A stretch of DNA of 64,000 nucleotides, taken from Symsagittifera roscoffensis. Lineage: Eukaryota; Xenacoelomorpha; Acoela; Convolutidae. Within the stretch, counting starts at the first letter, position 1, and each line of letters begins with the position of its first letter. Under the pieces are notes generated by a model. The model was not told the origin of the DNA and searched no databases. It was given only the letters and a program-made list of their open reading frames with translations. The stretch is from assembly GCF_963678635.1 (NCBI RefSeq), contig NC_087064.1:24966189-25030188 (forward strand). The letters are read 5' to 3'. Of this stretch, positions 11,801 through 20,448 are shown in pieces. The translations under genes were made by a program, and so were the position numbers.

Positions 11801-14800
11801 TGACCGTCACTTCCTTTCGGGTCCTCTGATCTCGTCCGCGATGAGCTACGACAACTTCCTCGGTGCCAGTCACATGCACTCTGCACCAGCAGAGCACTCA
11901 GGCAAGTATACTTAATTTTTCTTGGTCTGTGGCGATGATAGCAAGGAACGTGAGCAAATGGAGTCGAAACTGAATCAATGTTGTTTTCGTGTCGGATCTC
12001 CAGCCCAAAATCAATACTCTCGACATTTGCAACCGATGATATTAGTCTTTCCTTTTGCTGTATGGCTTTCGAAGCTCGGTCTGCCTATCGGAGCTCCATT
12101 TTGTCGTGCATTTTGAGGGTAGAATTCTCAGTTTAAACTTGTTTAGGTGCGAGCTTCAACAGTTTGGAAATAGGAGAAGCCTTCATAGCTGGTCCAGCAC
12201 CTGTTCCATTTATCCAGACGGCACCGCCGGACGAACCTACTGAGCGAAGTATGCATTCTTTGTCGCAGGCCAACCTTCGAGCACTAGATTCAGCAGCCAC
12301 GTTGTCGAGAACCCGCGCCACTCATCTTCAGGAGCCGAGAAGTGTACAAATAAGGGCAGCTGCCGAACACAGTGAGCACAGCACTGGAGGGGCCAGTGAT
12401 TTCAGTAGTCGAGTGTCAGCAGATCGCGGACACTCGTTAGGCAATTCAGAGCACCCGACAAGTATTCCAAATGTGGGCGCTTACTACAACAATAGACTGC
12501 CCTCGAATGCAGTATCGGAGACGCCTTCTTATCTGAGGCATTACAATAGATTCTGTGATCATAACTACCAGCCAAATGTGAACGTCCTGGATCTTGATGA
12601 ATCGACAGTTTGTCCAGATAGTTCGGTGCCGCCTCGGGGATTGGAAGCATCGCCAGCGGTAACCAGGTCCTCCTCGCATATCAACACCGGTTCGAATCTC
12701 ACTCGGAGCTTGACCAGTCCAGATGATGGGCAAGCATATGACGGTGTGCACATGACGACTGTATTTGCACGATCTGATACTCCTCACGGTTTGTTTATTA
12801 TCAACTAAGCTCGCGTAGGCTCGAATCTGATAGATGATCAAACTATTTTTTCCGCAAGCATAGTGTCATGAAATTCACTGTTTTATGCAATGTAACTCGG
12901 AAATAAACGTTCTCTTTTAGGAGCGTTTTTGCTTCAATGCATAGCATGGACTTTTTAAAAGCATCTTGAGCTGCTTTTTTGGCGGATAGTGTTAGTATAT
13001 TTCGAAGCTACCGTGGCGCAGATCCAAAAAAGTGAGGCTCCTAAACTCTAGGTCGGGGTGCGATTCCTGTACGAGATCAAAGTTGAATTTTTCTTATTTT
13101 GTCTTTTTTTCTCCTGATTTCACTTTTTTAAGATTCAATGAACGCAGTGAGGTCTTTTAAGATCGTGATTACACAAGCAATGCTTGTGTTATAGTATGAA
13201 CTATATATATATTTTAACCTAAGTCGCAAATATTGTTGCGATAAAATGTGTTCATTTTGAAAGTGTACAATTTGGTCAATAATCAGCTATTAAGTACAGC
13301 CAATGCTAAGGATTTTAACACAGACTATTATTGTTCCCCTTTGTAACGAAAGTAACGCAATTATTGTGCTCGGGTGGGTTTTTTCTTCAGACAAATTTCG
13401 ACTTTTTAAATGGCCATTTTTGCCAGGATTTTCAAAACTTTTTCAAAGAATATTGTTGTCTTGAGCTTAATTTTGGAAAGATTCTTCACCTGTGATCTTT
13501 TTTCGTAATGTTATGCGGGTTACAAATTGCAATTTTGGCCAATTTGGGACAATTAACGCGCGATATATTTCGCGCTATTAACGCATAAGCGGACATTTAA
13601 TCCGTCAGAGAAACCGTTCCAAATTGGTTGAAAGGAAGCTTATTTGCCATAATTGATTTGCTACTAGGAGCGAAATTTATCACTCTGTACTTAATATGGC
13701 GTGTGGATGAATGATTTTCACAAAAAATCTCAAAATAAAAAAACTTAATTCTATTTTTATTGCATTTATTTTTTCATGCTATTACTGCTGCACAAACTGC
13801 TCTATAAAATGAGGCATGTTAGTTGGTAATTTTTTTTTTCAAATTGACTGGTTTTGCTAATGCGTTTGATAATTGGCGTGCGTCACATGAGAAATTTTGT
13901 AGACTCATTCATTTTTTCCCAGTAGCGTTATCGGTCATATAACGAACTTTTTTTTCCAACCTAACTCGCAAATATTGTTGCGACTTTTGTAACAATATTT
14001 GCTGTATTGAATTCGCTTACTAAATGATTAACAATTTGTTGCACCTTTACAGCTTATTGAAAACATGTGCTTTAACATTCGAATAGTTATAATTTTACAC
14101 AGTTGATGTATTTTTAATTCATCAAGTGAACCGAAGAAAGCTATTTGATTCAAACAACATAACAATAGTAAAATCTCGATTTCAGAAATTTTCTAATTCA
14201 ATATATTGCAATTTTTTGAAATGCATAATTTAAACATCATGTGGCTTTATGATTTGCGATTTATATATATGCAAAATTGTATCTTTTTGTATTTGATGCT
14301 ACTTTTGCTGCTTCGAGTTGGCAACTTATTAGCATATGTAGCTGCAATTTTTGGCTAGTTTTTGGGGATTTTAAGCATCCGTGGCTGAATGGTTAGTGCG
14401 TGAGACTCAAATTTGCTAGATCGCAGATTTTTGCTAATTGTAGTTTTTGCTAAACCTTGCAAATTCGAGGTTTTTTTTCTACTTTTTTATTTCACTTGAT
14501 AAGGCTGCTTTTTAGTCGCGTTCTCGCAAGTGTGTGCGAAGTGCAGCTTCGCCTCTGTGTAATTTTTTGATCAGGAGAAAAAGCTTAAAATCTGTTTTTT
14601 TTTGCTGTTTGACTGGGATGTTTTAAAAGTCTATATCATTTCCTTTGCCAAAATTTTGTAAAGGTCACGAAAGACGTGATCGGCTTCTAAATTCGATTTT
14701 AAGTTTCAAATTTTTCAGCGGAATCAAAATTTTTCCTATTTAAGCACTTTTCTCAAATTGGGTTAATTTCATCATAATTTGGTCTCAAAATTCCATGAGC

Positions 14801-17800
14801 TTTGAGGCAAGTTTTTTTGTTCTTTGAATATTGAAAGTTGAGTTTATATAGGTCATAGTGTTTTTTTAAAGTTTTTTCAGAAAAGTCTTCAATTTTGTTC
14901 ACGCTCAATTTTGATTTTTCTTGTGGTTTGATTTCTTTTTCAGTTTACTTCATTTCTTTTGGTAATCGGAAAGCAAGCTCCATTATTGAGCAGCAAAAGT
15001 TTAAAGGTCACGTAAAACGTAACTGGCTTCTAGTTTTGAAAATGGAAATTAATTATCGGATTTTCTAGCGAAATAAAAACTTTGCTTATTGATCCAGTTT
15101 TCTCAAAGTGGGTTTGTTTTATCCAAAAAGTGTCCATCATAAATTGTTTCGTGTTTTCTTCAGTTTTTTCTGTTTCCTTGCGTTCATTGCTCTTTTCCAA
15201 CTGCCAGTTGGCTATGTTTTTAATAACAAGTCAGAATATTTTTATCTGGCGTTGTTTCGTAGTTTTTTAATTCAATGAAAAATTTATACGACTCGAATTG
15301 GAAACTATTCGGCTACATTTGGATAGCCATTTGCGGGGCATATAATACAGAAACTTCCGATTACAATAATGATGAAAACCATTGAACAGAAAAATGTAAA
15401 GGTCACAAAAAACGTGGTTGACTTCTAATTTTTCTAGTTTGATTTTAACGATTTTCAAGCAGAATAAAAACTTATTTCAGCCCAAGTTTGATGTTCTATA
15501 ATTTTAAAACTTAGGTTTATGCCACGGTAGAAAGTAAAGGTAAAGTTAGAGCTCTAACTATGTTCGGTCGTAAGATCAAATGCGCGTGCAAATCGAGATT
15601 TTTTTTGACCTGATTGTGAGTCGGTCAAGGGTTTATACCTGATAGATAGTTTAGCGCTTTAAAGATCGCCTCGCCACAGTTCGCAGATAAATCCGGAAGC
15701 AGTTCCAATTTGTCTGCATCTAAAGTCGATCATTTATTAGCAGTATCGAGAACATTTTGGGAGGTTATTTACTACTTCTTCAAATGTCATTTAGCGGGAA
15801 TAATCAATCACCATTGATAAGAAGCACGCGAGCGGACCAGATATTAGATTCGCATAACTGATGCTTTAAAAATTTTTTTAAAAAGATGATGCTACAAAAC
15901 AAATAACCTGATTTTTCAGGATCCATTCTGCTGGGAAATTCTTGATTTAATTCTTGACTCATTGCATTGCCGATATTTCAGAATTTTCAACAGGGCGATA
16001 ATTTGTCTGTGTTTAAAAAGATGCCGATATTTAGGTATGAGTGTGCGAGCAACTGCAAGCAGCAGTAGGGAAAACAGCACCAGTGCAAGTACAAGTACAG
16101 GCGGCGGAGGAATTAGTTCACATCCCACCACTACTAGCAGCGGTAGTGTCACAACATCGGCATCGAGTTTCAACATGGGATCAGCCTTCCAACCTCTTCC
16201 CTCGAAGTCCGCTAAGGAACGACAGAGATTACTAGAAGGTGACGGAGGGAACAGAGGTCGGCCAAACTATAGCCAGTCTGGCTTCCTCACCACAGGCAGA
16301 ATAGGCGACAAAAGAAAGATGCCCAGTCGTCATAACCATAACCACCACTCAGGTTAACAATCCGTGAAATCCACGGAAATTTTTTTTTGACCTGCGGAGT
16401 CCATGGCGGAATATAATAACCTTGATTACATAACTAGCTGCACAGCGTATTCCAGAACAATGCAGCAAAAATCAGTTGACACTGCATTAAGTATTTGGCT
16501 GCGGAATCTTATTTAAAAATGATCAACATACTTGAATTTTTGAGTATTTTGTGATATAATTTTATCGATTTTCGGCAATAATTGCAACGCCATGCTGGCT
16601 TAGTGAGGCGAGTAAGGCAATTGATGACTTTCGCTCGCCGGGAATTTCTACCGATCTAAAAAAAACTCAGTTGCAAAGATGTCTTAAAATTGTATTTGTA
16701 TCAGGTTTCGCTCATTTAAACTACTTGGGTCAACCTGATAGTTATCCCAATGATTAATTCGTATTGTAAAGTCAAAACAAAAATCATAGTGCGTATCTCC
16801 TCGCATCAACTAACCAACTATAGAAAACACAGACACCTTCCATCGGTAGAACCTAATCTATAAACCAAAATGTGAACTGACCAAACTGGTGTATAAAACT
16901 AAAAAAGTCATAGAACTACTAATAACTACAGTGCAATGTGACCGGAACCAATTCTGGAAAGTACTGAAAACGAAAAATTTTAAACCAAACATCTGTCCAT
17001 CCAAACCAAACATCTGTGAATACTCGAACTACAAAATCATTTCGATATTCTTATGTAAACAGCAAGTCGACTGGACCCTGGACGACCTAATTTTACGGAC
17101 CACGACAACGTTGCAACCAAAAGTGACGAATATTCTACCTACCTAGATTGCCAGTATAACCGAGTATTAAATGATGGAAGCTTTTCGGAATATCAAAATT
17201 TAAAAAGCTACAGAATTAGATGGGCTTTCAGGTTAGTGCCGCAACGCCACACTCCATATCACGTTCCTCTCTCAATTTTTTTTCAGAGCCATGCAATTAA
17301 ACAAGAAATTCTGAATACTGAAAACATCGTACATAATCCCATTTTACAAACAAAAAGTATGAATAATGCACCCTGAAAAGTATAAGGGAATTGCCATTCT
17401 CATAACAATAGCAAAAATAATTTCTCACATGATACATCAGCGCCTTGCAGAATGGACGTAGTAGTTTCAAATCCTCCCTAAAAACAAACACGGATTCAGG
17501 AAGATCAAATCCACCTTCACTGCAGCAAACCTAATCACGACAAGAGTCCAGGCAGCATTCGACAAACACAGCCCGTGTAATGTGTTTTTTGTCGACTTCC
17601 AAAAAGTTTTTGATTCAATAGACCATAAAATGCTCTTCCAGAAGCTCGGGTCTCTTGGAGTACCGCTAAATTTTCTGCAAATTCTAAACAAATTGGTCAT
17701 GGCAAAAAAATATATAGTAAAACTAAGGAGATAGGACTTACTAGTATAATAGTACAAAACATCGAACTCGCTCTAAGAGACAAATTATCACCACTACTGT

Positions 17801-19425
17801 TTTCACTGTTTACTGCCAATTTGGGCTTTATCCTTGCAAACTGCGGAGCCGAACCTTTTTTTTGCCGACGACCTTGCTAGGCAGCAGAGATATCGAACGC
17901 TATCATCAAGGCCCTACAGAAACTCAAGGGCTACTGCGTAGCGATTTGAGAGATCCCACAGGCAAAACAAAAATTATTAAGTTCCGTGAAGGGGACCGAT
18001 CAAATGATCCGACTACTGCCAGTTTGACTGAAAGAGAATAGACGTTTTCAATAAATTCAACTTCCTTGGAGTTATTATCCGAAGCAACCTCAAATCTGCC
18101 AGTCATTTCATCCATCTGAAACAAAAGCCTTGATCTCCACTAACTCCCTGGACATAAAAGTCAACCTGGGGAAAATGTCCTTATATACTGCGACGATCCT
18201 TTTAAAAGCTTTTTTTTTGTCATCGGCCCCTTACTTTCACCACCTCTTTGCAGACATGAACGATGACAAATGTGAGGAGCACAAGAAGAAAGTTATCAGT
18301 TTTTCTTTTAAAAATGGGAGGTACCCAACACAGCACTGCTCATCAACCAACTCATTGGCGAAGACTGCCTCAATCTCGCTGGAGCCTCAAATCGCCAGTT
18401 TCTATAGCAACCGATGCCACAACAAAATATGCCAGGTTAAAGGGTGCTACTGTGCAACAGACTCAGACTTTGAGTGCATCTGCATTTTCTGTAAAAATAG
18501 AGCAAAAAGCAGATAAGAAATATGATATAAACAACAAATGAAGTGCCAAGAAACTGAGTCAGACTCATAAACTCAACATAGTTCCAAACTTTCAAATTTA
18601 TCCATATTGTGATGAACTTTTAGACATGTAAAATAAGCTTCCAAGTTGTCTTAAATTAGACTTTAGTTCATTTTGAATTCAATCAAACAATATTCATAAT
18701 AGTTAAATGATTTTATGCCTAAGCGCATATAGGCGCGATTTGTTTGTGAGTTAGCCACCCAAAAACCGCGCCTGCCTTTTGCTAGCTATTTTATGGGTAA
18801 TTCATGATCTTCAATGTTATCAACTCTCATGTTTTCATTGGATCTCAGTCAAATCAAGTCTCTTTTTTGTAATGTAAAAATCACATGAAAATTTAAATTA
18901 ATTTGAGCATTTGACTATTGATGCACAAAATTTGGCTAGCGGTAAGTTAAATAATTGTTAACAGGGTTAAAAGGGACCAAGAACGATGCAGGTAATTACA
19001 TAGAAAGACGCACAGACAACCAGACCAATCCAGACGCTCGCCTTCGCCCAGGACTGAGTAACAGCCGGACCTCTAATGCAATACAAAACCCCACGGAGCC
19101 ACAACGTATAGGTACATCCAATGAAAGTAATCAACCACAGATGCGAAGGCCCACCGCGTCGCATTTGTCCGAACACGATCTGAGATCACTCGCTGTTCAG
19201 TTATCAGTGGCATCGCAACGAGAGACGAACACTCCACCGAGACGAGATCCGCCGAGGCCTCCCAGGCACGAACGGGAGTCGCTGTCCGGTTTGGATGGAG
19301 AGCGGAATACTTGGGCGAACAATGATAGCCTAGTTTACAATGCAAATGAGGTCGAATCAGGGAGTCCAACAGATAGACACGCGTCGTCTAGCTCATCGAC
19401 GAGTCAGCACAACTCAAACTCTTGA
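2788..19425 (+). CDS. LRIG: LRIG-like LRR/Ig receptor gene (13 exons, 5' incomplete)
   Basis: Single-pass surface protein of the LRIG family; LRIG1-3 and nematode SMA-10 modulate receptor tyrosine kinase or BMP signalling. Exons: 2788-2856, 2923-2997, 3083-3220, 3721-4086, 4153-4478, 4665-4881, 8245-8933, 10540-11028, 11237-11407, 11692-11901, 12147-12788, 16035-16352, 18965-19425. All junction phases agree, giving 1,389 residues to TGA. Order: about 14 LRRs, an LRR C-cap (CDC plus two later Cys), three Ig domains, one TM helix (VCCVVVTSFIWVGILYYC, closely like vertebrate LRIG) and a Ser/Thr/Asn-rich tail of about 600 residues. The tail is longer than the few hundred residues usual in vertebrate LRIGs. 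Signal peptide and LRR N-cap are missing, presumably upstream. Introns 6, 7, 11 and 12 are long and full of repeats. Identity is strong; exact tail structure is less certain. Confidence 0.9.
2923..2997 (+). CDS. LRIG: LRIG-like exon b (one LRR)
   Basis: Acceptor TTTTCAG, donor GTAAGT. 75 bp, phase 2 to 2, encoding KLENNKLSSF and ending in VINLDL. The intron before it is only 66 bp. Confidence 0.82.
3083..3220 (+). CDS. LRIG: LRIG-like exon c (two LRRs)
   Basis: Acceptor GTTACAG, donor GTAAGT. 138 bp covers two repeats (SSNNFSSIP..., NLDKNQIRVV...), phase 2 to 2. Two ancestral single-LRR exons appear fused. Confidence 0.87.
3267..3710 (+). mobile_element. MITE-like copy upstream of LRR exon d
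   Basis: Begins GAGTTAATGAATGTAG, close to the AGAGTAATGAACG left end of other copies. It carries AAGGAAGGCAAACT, ACGTGATCGACT and CTATTGATCCAG-type blocks, and ends GCGTTCATTG then GTCTGTTGGCTTCG just before the acceptor of the next exon. Confidence 0.7.
3721..4086 (+). CDS. LRIG: LRIG-like exon d (five LRRs)
   Basis: Acceptor TTTCAG at 3715-3720, donor GTAAGT. 122 codons hold five tandem repeats with LxxLxLSxNxL spacing (NHNAIWSIE, SGNLLSSL, SSNQIHTL, SSNALWNL, SHNELRQL). Phase 2 to 2. Confidence 0.92.
4153..4478 (+). CDS. LRIG: LRIG-like exon e (four to five LRRs)
   Basis: Acceptor CTTCAG, donor G|GTTGGT at 4479. Repeats start SHNSIGTF, SYNAISKV, SHNAISSI, AQNSLHSF and SSNPIKNI. It ends in phase 1. 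Reading past the donor gives a stop soon after, so splicing is required; the next exon joins in frame as IPGVIFSELPP. Confidence 0.85.
4665..4881 (+). CDS. LRIG: LRIG-like exon f (last LRR and start of LRR C-cap)
   Basis: The TTACAG acceptor at 4659-4664 has a poor pyrimidine tract but restores phase 1. It encodes PPSLKYLYLRNTSLSTL, then the C-cap signature FYCDCNAKWIESWL. Donor GTAAGG at 4882; ends in phase 2. Confidence 0.83.
5287..5760 (+). mobile_element. MITE-like copy with intact ends
   Basis: Left end AAGAGTAATGAACG (5287-5300), right end CGTTCATTACTCTTTT (5721-5736). These are inverted repeats of about 13 bp. The left end can also fold on itself (GAGT...ACTC). No ORF, so it is non-autonomous. 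Shared sequence continues about 24 bp past the inverted end. Confidence 0.75.
5768..6235 (+). mobile_element. MITE-like copy, adjacent to previous one
   Basis: Left end AGAGTAATGAACG at 5768, right end CGTTCATTACTCT at about 6188-6200. It starts 8 bp after the previous copy's shared tail, so the pair are tandem or one inserted next to the other. Confidence 0.75.
6495..6950 (+). mobile_element. MITE-like copy, left end decayed
   Basis: Shares the internal blocks (AGGAAAAGTCTTAAA, ACGTGACTGACTTTTA) and the right end GCGTTTATTGGCTCTTTTCC followed by the CCAACTGCCTGTTGG palindrome. Confidence 0.65.
7150..7410 (+). mobile_element. MITE-like partial copy
   Basis: Retains the left-half blocks only (AACTTATTGAGGTCATG, AAAGGAAGGCAAA, AACGTGAATGACTTTT). 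The right half is lost. Confidence 0.5.
8245..8933 (+). CDS. LRIG: LRIG-like exon g (C-cap end, Ig1, Ig2)
   Basis: Acceptor TTTTTAAG at 8237-8244. It completes the C-cap with CAYPDELRGQS and HLQCGE. Ig1 runs between FLCVAKSS and GSYACSVHNEFG. Ig2 runs between ELECEASGDPRPE and GVYTCEATNAAG. Sequence and spacing match vertebrate LRIG Ig1-Ig2. The usual core Trp of Ig2 is Phe (EIKF). It enters at phase 2 and leaves at phase 1 through a GC donor at 8934. Confidence 0.92.
8934..8935 (+). promoter_or_regulatory. GC splice donor (AG|GCAAGT)
   Basis: Exon g ends CTAG and the intron starts GCAAGT, the classic GC-AG donor consensus. Using it gives phase 1 and the LRIG-typical junction VLE|VPVFLQQL. 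The nearby GT at 8939 would shift the next exon out of frame. Confidence 0.85.
9206..9600 (+). mobile_element. hAT-type MITE, intact, 8-bp target duplication
   Basis: Terminal inverted repeats start CAGGGGCGGATTTAGG and end CCTAGATCCGCCCCTG. The element is flanked by an exact 8-bp direct repeat GTCTTCAT (9198-9205 and 9601-9608), as expected of hAT transposition. 395 bp, no transposase frame. G-runs and C-runs near the ends pair to make a long hairpin. The perfect duplication suggests a relatively recent insertion. Confidence 0.9.
9609..10047. other. Intron sequence, nothing recognised
   Basis: No exon, RNA or repeat boundary is seen. Weak open reading on the plus strand is continuous with the MITE's shadow frame and shows no domain. 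Confidence 0.5.
10048..10515 (+). mobile_element. MITE-like copy just upstream of Ig3 exon
   Basis: Left end AAGAGTCGATGAACG at 10049, right end GCGTTCATTGACTCTT, followed by AAACTGTCTGTTGGCTATG. The shared sequence ends about 25-30 bp before the acceptor of exon h. Confidence 0.7.
10540..11028 (+). CDS. LRIG: LRIG-like exon h (Ig3, juxtamembrane, TM helix)
   Basis: Acceptor GTGTTTCAG. Ig3 is bounded by SVALPCLNEG and GEYTCELLNQIG, with the core W in EIHWYKD. An Asn/Gln-rich stalk follows, then one TM helix ending WVGILYYCKQKARG with a basic stop-transfer, matching LRIG proteins residue for residue around VCCVV. Donor G|GTAAGA; phase 1 to 1. Confidence 0.94.
11237..11407 (+). CDS. LRIG: LRIG-like exon i (cytoplasmic)
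   Basis: Acceptor TGTTTAG, donor G|GTTAGT. 57 open codons, phase 1 to 1, beginning DRSVDGASFILRSA; Ser/Asn/Gly-rich. No motif recognised. Assigned by phase, splice sites and position. Confidence 0.8.
11692..11901 (+). CDS. LRIG: LRIG-like exon j (cytoplasmic)
   Basis: Acceptor TTGTTCCAG. 70 codons, phase 1 to 1, starting VSTTHFFSADSPDGLP and containing SAMSYDNFLGASHMH, which holds a possible Tyr phosphorylation site. It leaves through a second GC donor at 11902. Confidence 0.8.
11902..11903 (+). promoter_or_regulatory. Second GC splice donor (AG|GCAAGT)
   Basis: The exon ends CACTCAG and the intron begins GCAAGTAT. This keeps phase 1 and opens 214 further codons. The alternative GT at 11906 would enter a frame that stops at about 12243. 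Confidence 0.8.
12147..12788 (+). CDS. LRIG: LRIG-like exon k (cytoplasmic, largest tail exon)
   Basis: Acceptor CTTGTTTAG. 213 open codons, phase 1 to 1, rich in Ser/Thr/Pro/His/Asn with no recognised domain. Donor ACG|GTTTGT at 12789 is weak. If not used, the frame ends at TAA 12806-12808, giving a shorter tail, and an AATAAA follows. Both ends are plausible. Confidence 0.82.
12806..12907 (+). promoter_or_regulatory. Alternative LRIG 3' end: stop and AATAAA
   Basis: Reading through the exon k donor adds GLFIIN and TAA at 12806-12808. AATAAA lies at 12902-12907, about 94 bp past the stop, so a short-tail isoform could be made by intronic polyadenylation. Confidence 0.5.
12908..13008. other. 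Intron sequence between alternative 3' end and SINE
   Basis: Nothing recognised. Confidence 0.4.
13009..13260 (+). mobile_element. tRNA-derived SINE-like piece with hairpin
   Basis: A-box-like GTGGCGCAGATCC (13013-13025) and B-box-like GGTCGGGGTGCGATTCC (13051-13067) are spaced as in pol III tRNA promoters, but no acceptor stem forms, so this is not a tRNA gene. It is followed by TCAATGAACGCAGTGAGG (a MITE-end fragment) and a perfect hairpin ACACAAGC-AAT-GCTTGTGT at 13171-13189. Confidence 0.5.
13261..13941. other. Intron sequence, nothing recognised
   Basis: AT-rich with no exon-like frame or clear repeat boundary. Confidence 0.4.
13942..14560 (+). mobile_element. Composite tRNA-headed repeat element
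   Basis: 13958-14220 is nearly the same as 20492-20785. It is followed by an A-box-like GTGGCTGAATGGTTAGTGCG (14381-14400), a weak B-box at 14417-14434, a T-rich tract and the tail TCGCAAGTGTGTGCGAAG then TGCAGCTTCGCC. The tail hairpin (GCGAAG/CTTCGC) and tail sequence recur in other copies. The tRNA-like block is absent from the 20.5-kb copy, so it is either nested or lost. Confidence 0.55.
14565..15480 (+). mobile_element. MITE-like copies, three in a row (partial)
   Basis: 14565-14815 and 14830-15220 both carry the internal blocks (CACGAAAGACGTGATCGG; CACGTAAAACGTAACTGG). The second ends GCGTTCATTGCTCTTTTCC plus the CCAACTGCCAGTTGG palindrome. 15385-15480 repeats the central block again. 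None has both ends intact. Confidence 0.6.
15481..16034. other. 3' part of long intron before exon l
   Basis: No repeat or RNA recognised. It ends in ATATTTAG, the acceptor of exon l. Confidence 0.5.
16035..16352 (+). CDS. LRIG: LRIG-like exon l (cytoplasmic, Ser/Gly/His-rich)
   Basis: Acceptor ATATTTAG, donor TCAG|GTTAAC. 106 codons, phase 1 to 1. Low-complexity Ser/Thr/Gly run, then NMGSAFQPLPSKSAKERQRL and a basic/His segment (KRKMPSRHNHNHH). It is linked to the gene by matching phase and tail-like composition; no transcript evidence is available. It could instead belong to an alternative isoform only. Confidence 0.65.
16353..18964 (+). other. Last intron of LRIG-like gene
   Basis: 2.6 kb, GTTAAC donor and TTAACAG acceptor. 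The middle is a dead non-LTR retrotransposon (separate entry). 16353-16870 and 18541-18964 show nothing further. Confidence 0.6.
16870..18540 (+). pseudogene. Non-LTR retrotransposon (LINE) reverse transcriptase remnant
   Basis: In several frames, in order: a linker with RNQFWKVL (about 16940); KGIAILITIAKIISHMIHQR (about 17380); HGFRKIKSTFTAANLI (17488), then VFFVDFQKVFDSIDH, the RT motif A with its Asp; DKLSPLLFSLF (about 17785); LFFADDLA with the catalytic DD at 17867-17872; and FLGVIIRSNLK (about 18062). This order is that of a LINE RT domain. At least four frameshifts and several stops break it. No endonuclease domain is seen upstream. It lies in the last LRIG intron in sense orientation. 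Confidence 0.88.
18965..19425 (+). CDS. LRIG: LRIG-like terminal exon m
   Basis: Acceptor GTTAACAG, entering at phase 1. 153 codons to TGA 19423-19425. Polar, Asn/Arg/Pro-rich; includes RRDPPRPPRHERES, a proline/basic stretch that could bind SH3-type domains (inference), and a Ser-rich end. An ATTAAA follows closely. Assigned by phase, composition and lack of any other gene start. Confidence 0.68.
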
Positions 19426-19451
19426 ATCAAAATTGCTTGTTGAAAGCATCA

Positions 19452-19457
19452 ATTAAA
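19452..19457 (+). promoter_or_regulatory. Possible poly(A) signal ATTAAA
   Basis: Common variant hexamer 27 bp past the TGA of exon m. The 3' UTR would be very short; no better AATAAA is nearby. Confidence 0.4.
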
Positions 19458-19499
19458 CATACAATTTTTAAGTGACAATGAACAAATCGACGACACTTA

Positions 19500-19880
19500 T
19501 TTAGGTTGTGTTTTTTCGTATTTTCAAGGAAAAGTTTATAAGTTGTTCACGTTCCATTTTATTTTCGCTTTTTGAGTTTTGGTTTCCTCTTAAGATCTGT
19601 TAAGTTAGATGTGCCAAATGGAACGCAAATCCTGCGCTCCGATAATGAAGTACAAATTGCGCGGAACTGCTTGAATTGCTTCAATTGTCAAAAATAGATA
19701 TATGTTTAGAATTGGCAGTGGATTAAAAAGGTTACCTATTGGCCCAATTCTGCAAAATTTTTAAACAACGAAGATTCAGAAAATCGGAAAAGCTCGAAGG
19801 TGATATATTGTTTTCTCGGTAATTTTCTTTGATAAAGTGTGCCATTAACTTATTTCCGACTGTCTGATGGCTATGTTTTA
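19500..19880 (+). mobile_element. MITE-like degenerate copy downstream of the gene
   Basis: Shares the order of internal blocks (CAAGGAAAAGTTTATAAG, CCTATTGGCCCAATT) and the end CGACTGTCTGATGGCTATG. Both ends are decayed. Confidence 0.5.
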
Positions 19881-20448
19881 TGTAATTTGAGATTTAGAAC
19901 TAAACCAGGCTTGCGCTATTTAATTGCGTGACTTAAAGTAAAAAATCAGAAAGCAGAAAAGTTTCCCCAAATTGACAAAGACTAGAATAGAAACTTATAT
20001 ATTGATTCACAAAATTGATTGACCAACATATTGTATGTTCAATTGTTGCTTGTACAATGTACTGAACATAATTTCTTATTTGGACCAATTTGTTCAGTTT
20101 TTGATCCACTCTGTGATGTTGAAAATTAAGTGCCCCAAAAATAGATCTGTATAAGAGGTAATTTTGATTCTATAAGTGATTTATGCAGATCTGTTACAAT
20201 ATTATTGTTTTAAAGATGTCACTATGTTTTGCCTTATTTTGTATTAGAACTCAAAAATGTTCCTGAAGTTTTAGAATGTATCCTTTTGTATTACTGTAAA
20301 AATTTTCTATCGGAGTATTTGTAGTTTTAGTCTTCCGACTCACGTTTTGATAGAATAAATATTTGACCCTTCGGTTTTTGTCGGAAAGAGCTAAAAAAAA
20401 ATATAGTATGGAAAGCTTATTCTGGGACTAAATGAATTCCTGACCTTA
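19881..20448. other. Intergenic, nothing recognised
   Basis: AT-rich; no frame, RNA or repeat boundary seen. Confidence 0.4.

Noticed and set aside
12402-12841. Minus-strand open frames opposite LRIG exon k
   Set aside because: Antisense shadows of a real exon with biased codons; the plus-strand frame has matching splice phase.
18130-18541. Two overlapping open frames of 90-130 codons as a separate gene
   Set aside because: They continue directly from the LINE reverse transcriptase remnant and have no start or splice context of their own.
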